DNA from: Desulfobacterales bacterium
GTDB taxonomy: Bacteria; Desulfobacterota; Desulfobacteria; Desulfobacterales; 4be13
Assembly: GCA_029940115.1 (NCBI GenBank)
Contig: JAOZRQ010000424.1
Coordinates: forward strand, 1 to 6,158
Direction of reading: 5' to 3'
Length of the DNA: 6,158 nucleotides
The number at the start of each line of letters is the position of its first letter. The stretch's first letter is position 1. The notes below the pieces were generated by a model that saw only the letters and a program-made list of their open reading frames with translations, did not search any database and was not told the origin of the DNA. This document shows positions 5,883-6,158 of this stretch, piece by piece. A program made the translations under genes and the position numbers.

Positions 5883-5887
5883 ATAAG

Positions 5888-6158
5888 ATGACAAAACTTC
5901 GGAGATTACCCGTCGGAGACTCATCATTTGAGAGCATTCGTGCGAATGAATGCGTGTATGTTGACAAAACTCGGCATCTGTTTCAGATGGCTGATGAGGG
6001 GAAATTCTATTTCATGTCCCGTCCCCGCAGGTTCGGCAAATCCCTGACCGTATCGACACTGCGATGTATGTTTCAGGGAAAAAAGGATCTGTTCGGGGGG
6101 CTGTGGATAGCGGAGAACACGGAATGGGAATGGAAACCGCATCCGACCGTGCTTCTGG
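5888..6158 (+). CDS. AAA-ATPase-like protein (PF09820 type), N-terminal fragment cut by the window edge
   Basis: The first 90 codons are open to the right edge; the stop is outside the window. The N-terminus LPVGDSSFESIRANECVYVDKT (7-28) and YFMSRPRRFGKSLTVSTL (41-58) are hallmarks of the family annotated as predicted AAA-ATPase, which usually has a PD-(D/E)XK nuclease-like domain (DUF1703) at its C-terminus. RPRRFGKS is its P-loop variant: Gly50, Lys51 and Ser52 match Walker A, while the first Gly of GxxxxGK is Arg45. FQGKKDLFGGLWI (62-74) is also typical. Full members are usually about 500-600 residues. Their biological role is poorly defined; they are often multi-copy in repeat-rich genomes and a link to mobile DNA or defence has been suggested but not settled. 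The family call is confident. Confidence 0.88.
   Translation, partial: MTKLRRLPVGDSSFESIRANECVYVDKTRHLFQMADEGKFYFMSRPRRFGKSLTVSTLRCMFQGKKDLFGGLWIAENTEWEWKPHPTVLL

Overview
This 6.2 kb window looks like accessory, repeat-rich DNA from a bacterium of moderate GC content. It holds two complete genes, one gene cut by the right edge, and an unusual amount of structured non-coding DNA. The mix (a WD40-caspase lipoprotein, an AAA-ATPase-like gene behind a tandem array, abundant palindromic repeats, low gene density) resembles large, repeat-laden Gram-negative genomes such as those of some Desulfobacterota. That assignment is a guess from genome style; no marker gene is present.

Layout: 1-164 is a tandem array of four 41-bp palindrome-bearing units. 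At 203-3670 lies a 1155-residue predicted lipoprotein: a signal peptide whose n-region is encoded by nine 7-bp repeats, a heptapeptide-repeat linker, fourteen WD40 repeats (enough for two seven-bladed propellers), an Ig-like region and a C-terminal caspase-like (peptidase C14) domain with its His and Cys retained. At 3708-3801 is a palindromic element. At 3822-4940 is a Rossmann-fold NAD(P)-dependent oxidoreductase-like gene of uncertain substrate. From 4941 to 5887 there is no gene, but there are a second palindromic element (4975-5071), a MITE-like element with 16-bp perfect terminal inverted repeats and a 6-bp target duplication (5082-5271), a second inverted-repeat element directly abutting it (5273-5405), a small REP-like hairpin (5529-5553) and six tandem copies of a 40-bp palindromic unit (5644-5879). 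The right edge carries the first 90 codons of an AAA-ATPase-like (PF09820-type) protein, with its Shine-Dalgarno sequence joined to the end of the array.

The three genes share a strand but are separated by repeats, and no common pathway is apparent. The most interesting themes are: (i) a probably envelope-anchored caspase-like protein whose signal-peptide reading frame runs through a 7-bp repeat tract, so copy-number change could switch it; and (ii) a family of intergenic palindromes that share a GGAG-type head but have different, internally compensated stems, resembling REP/BIME sequences and found next to all three genes.
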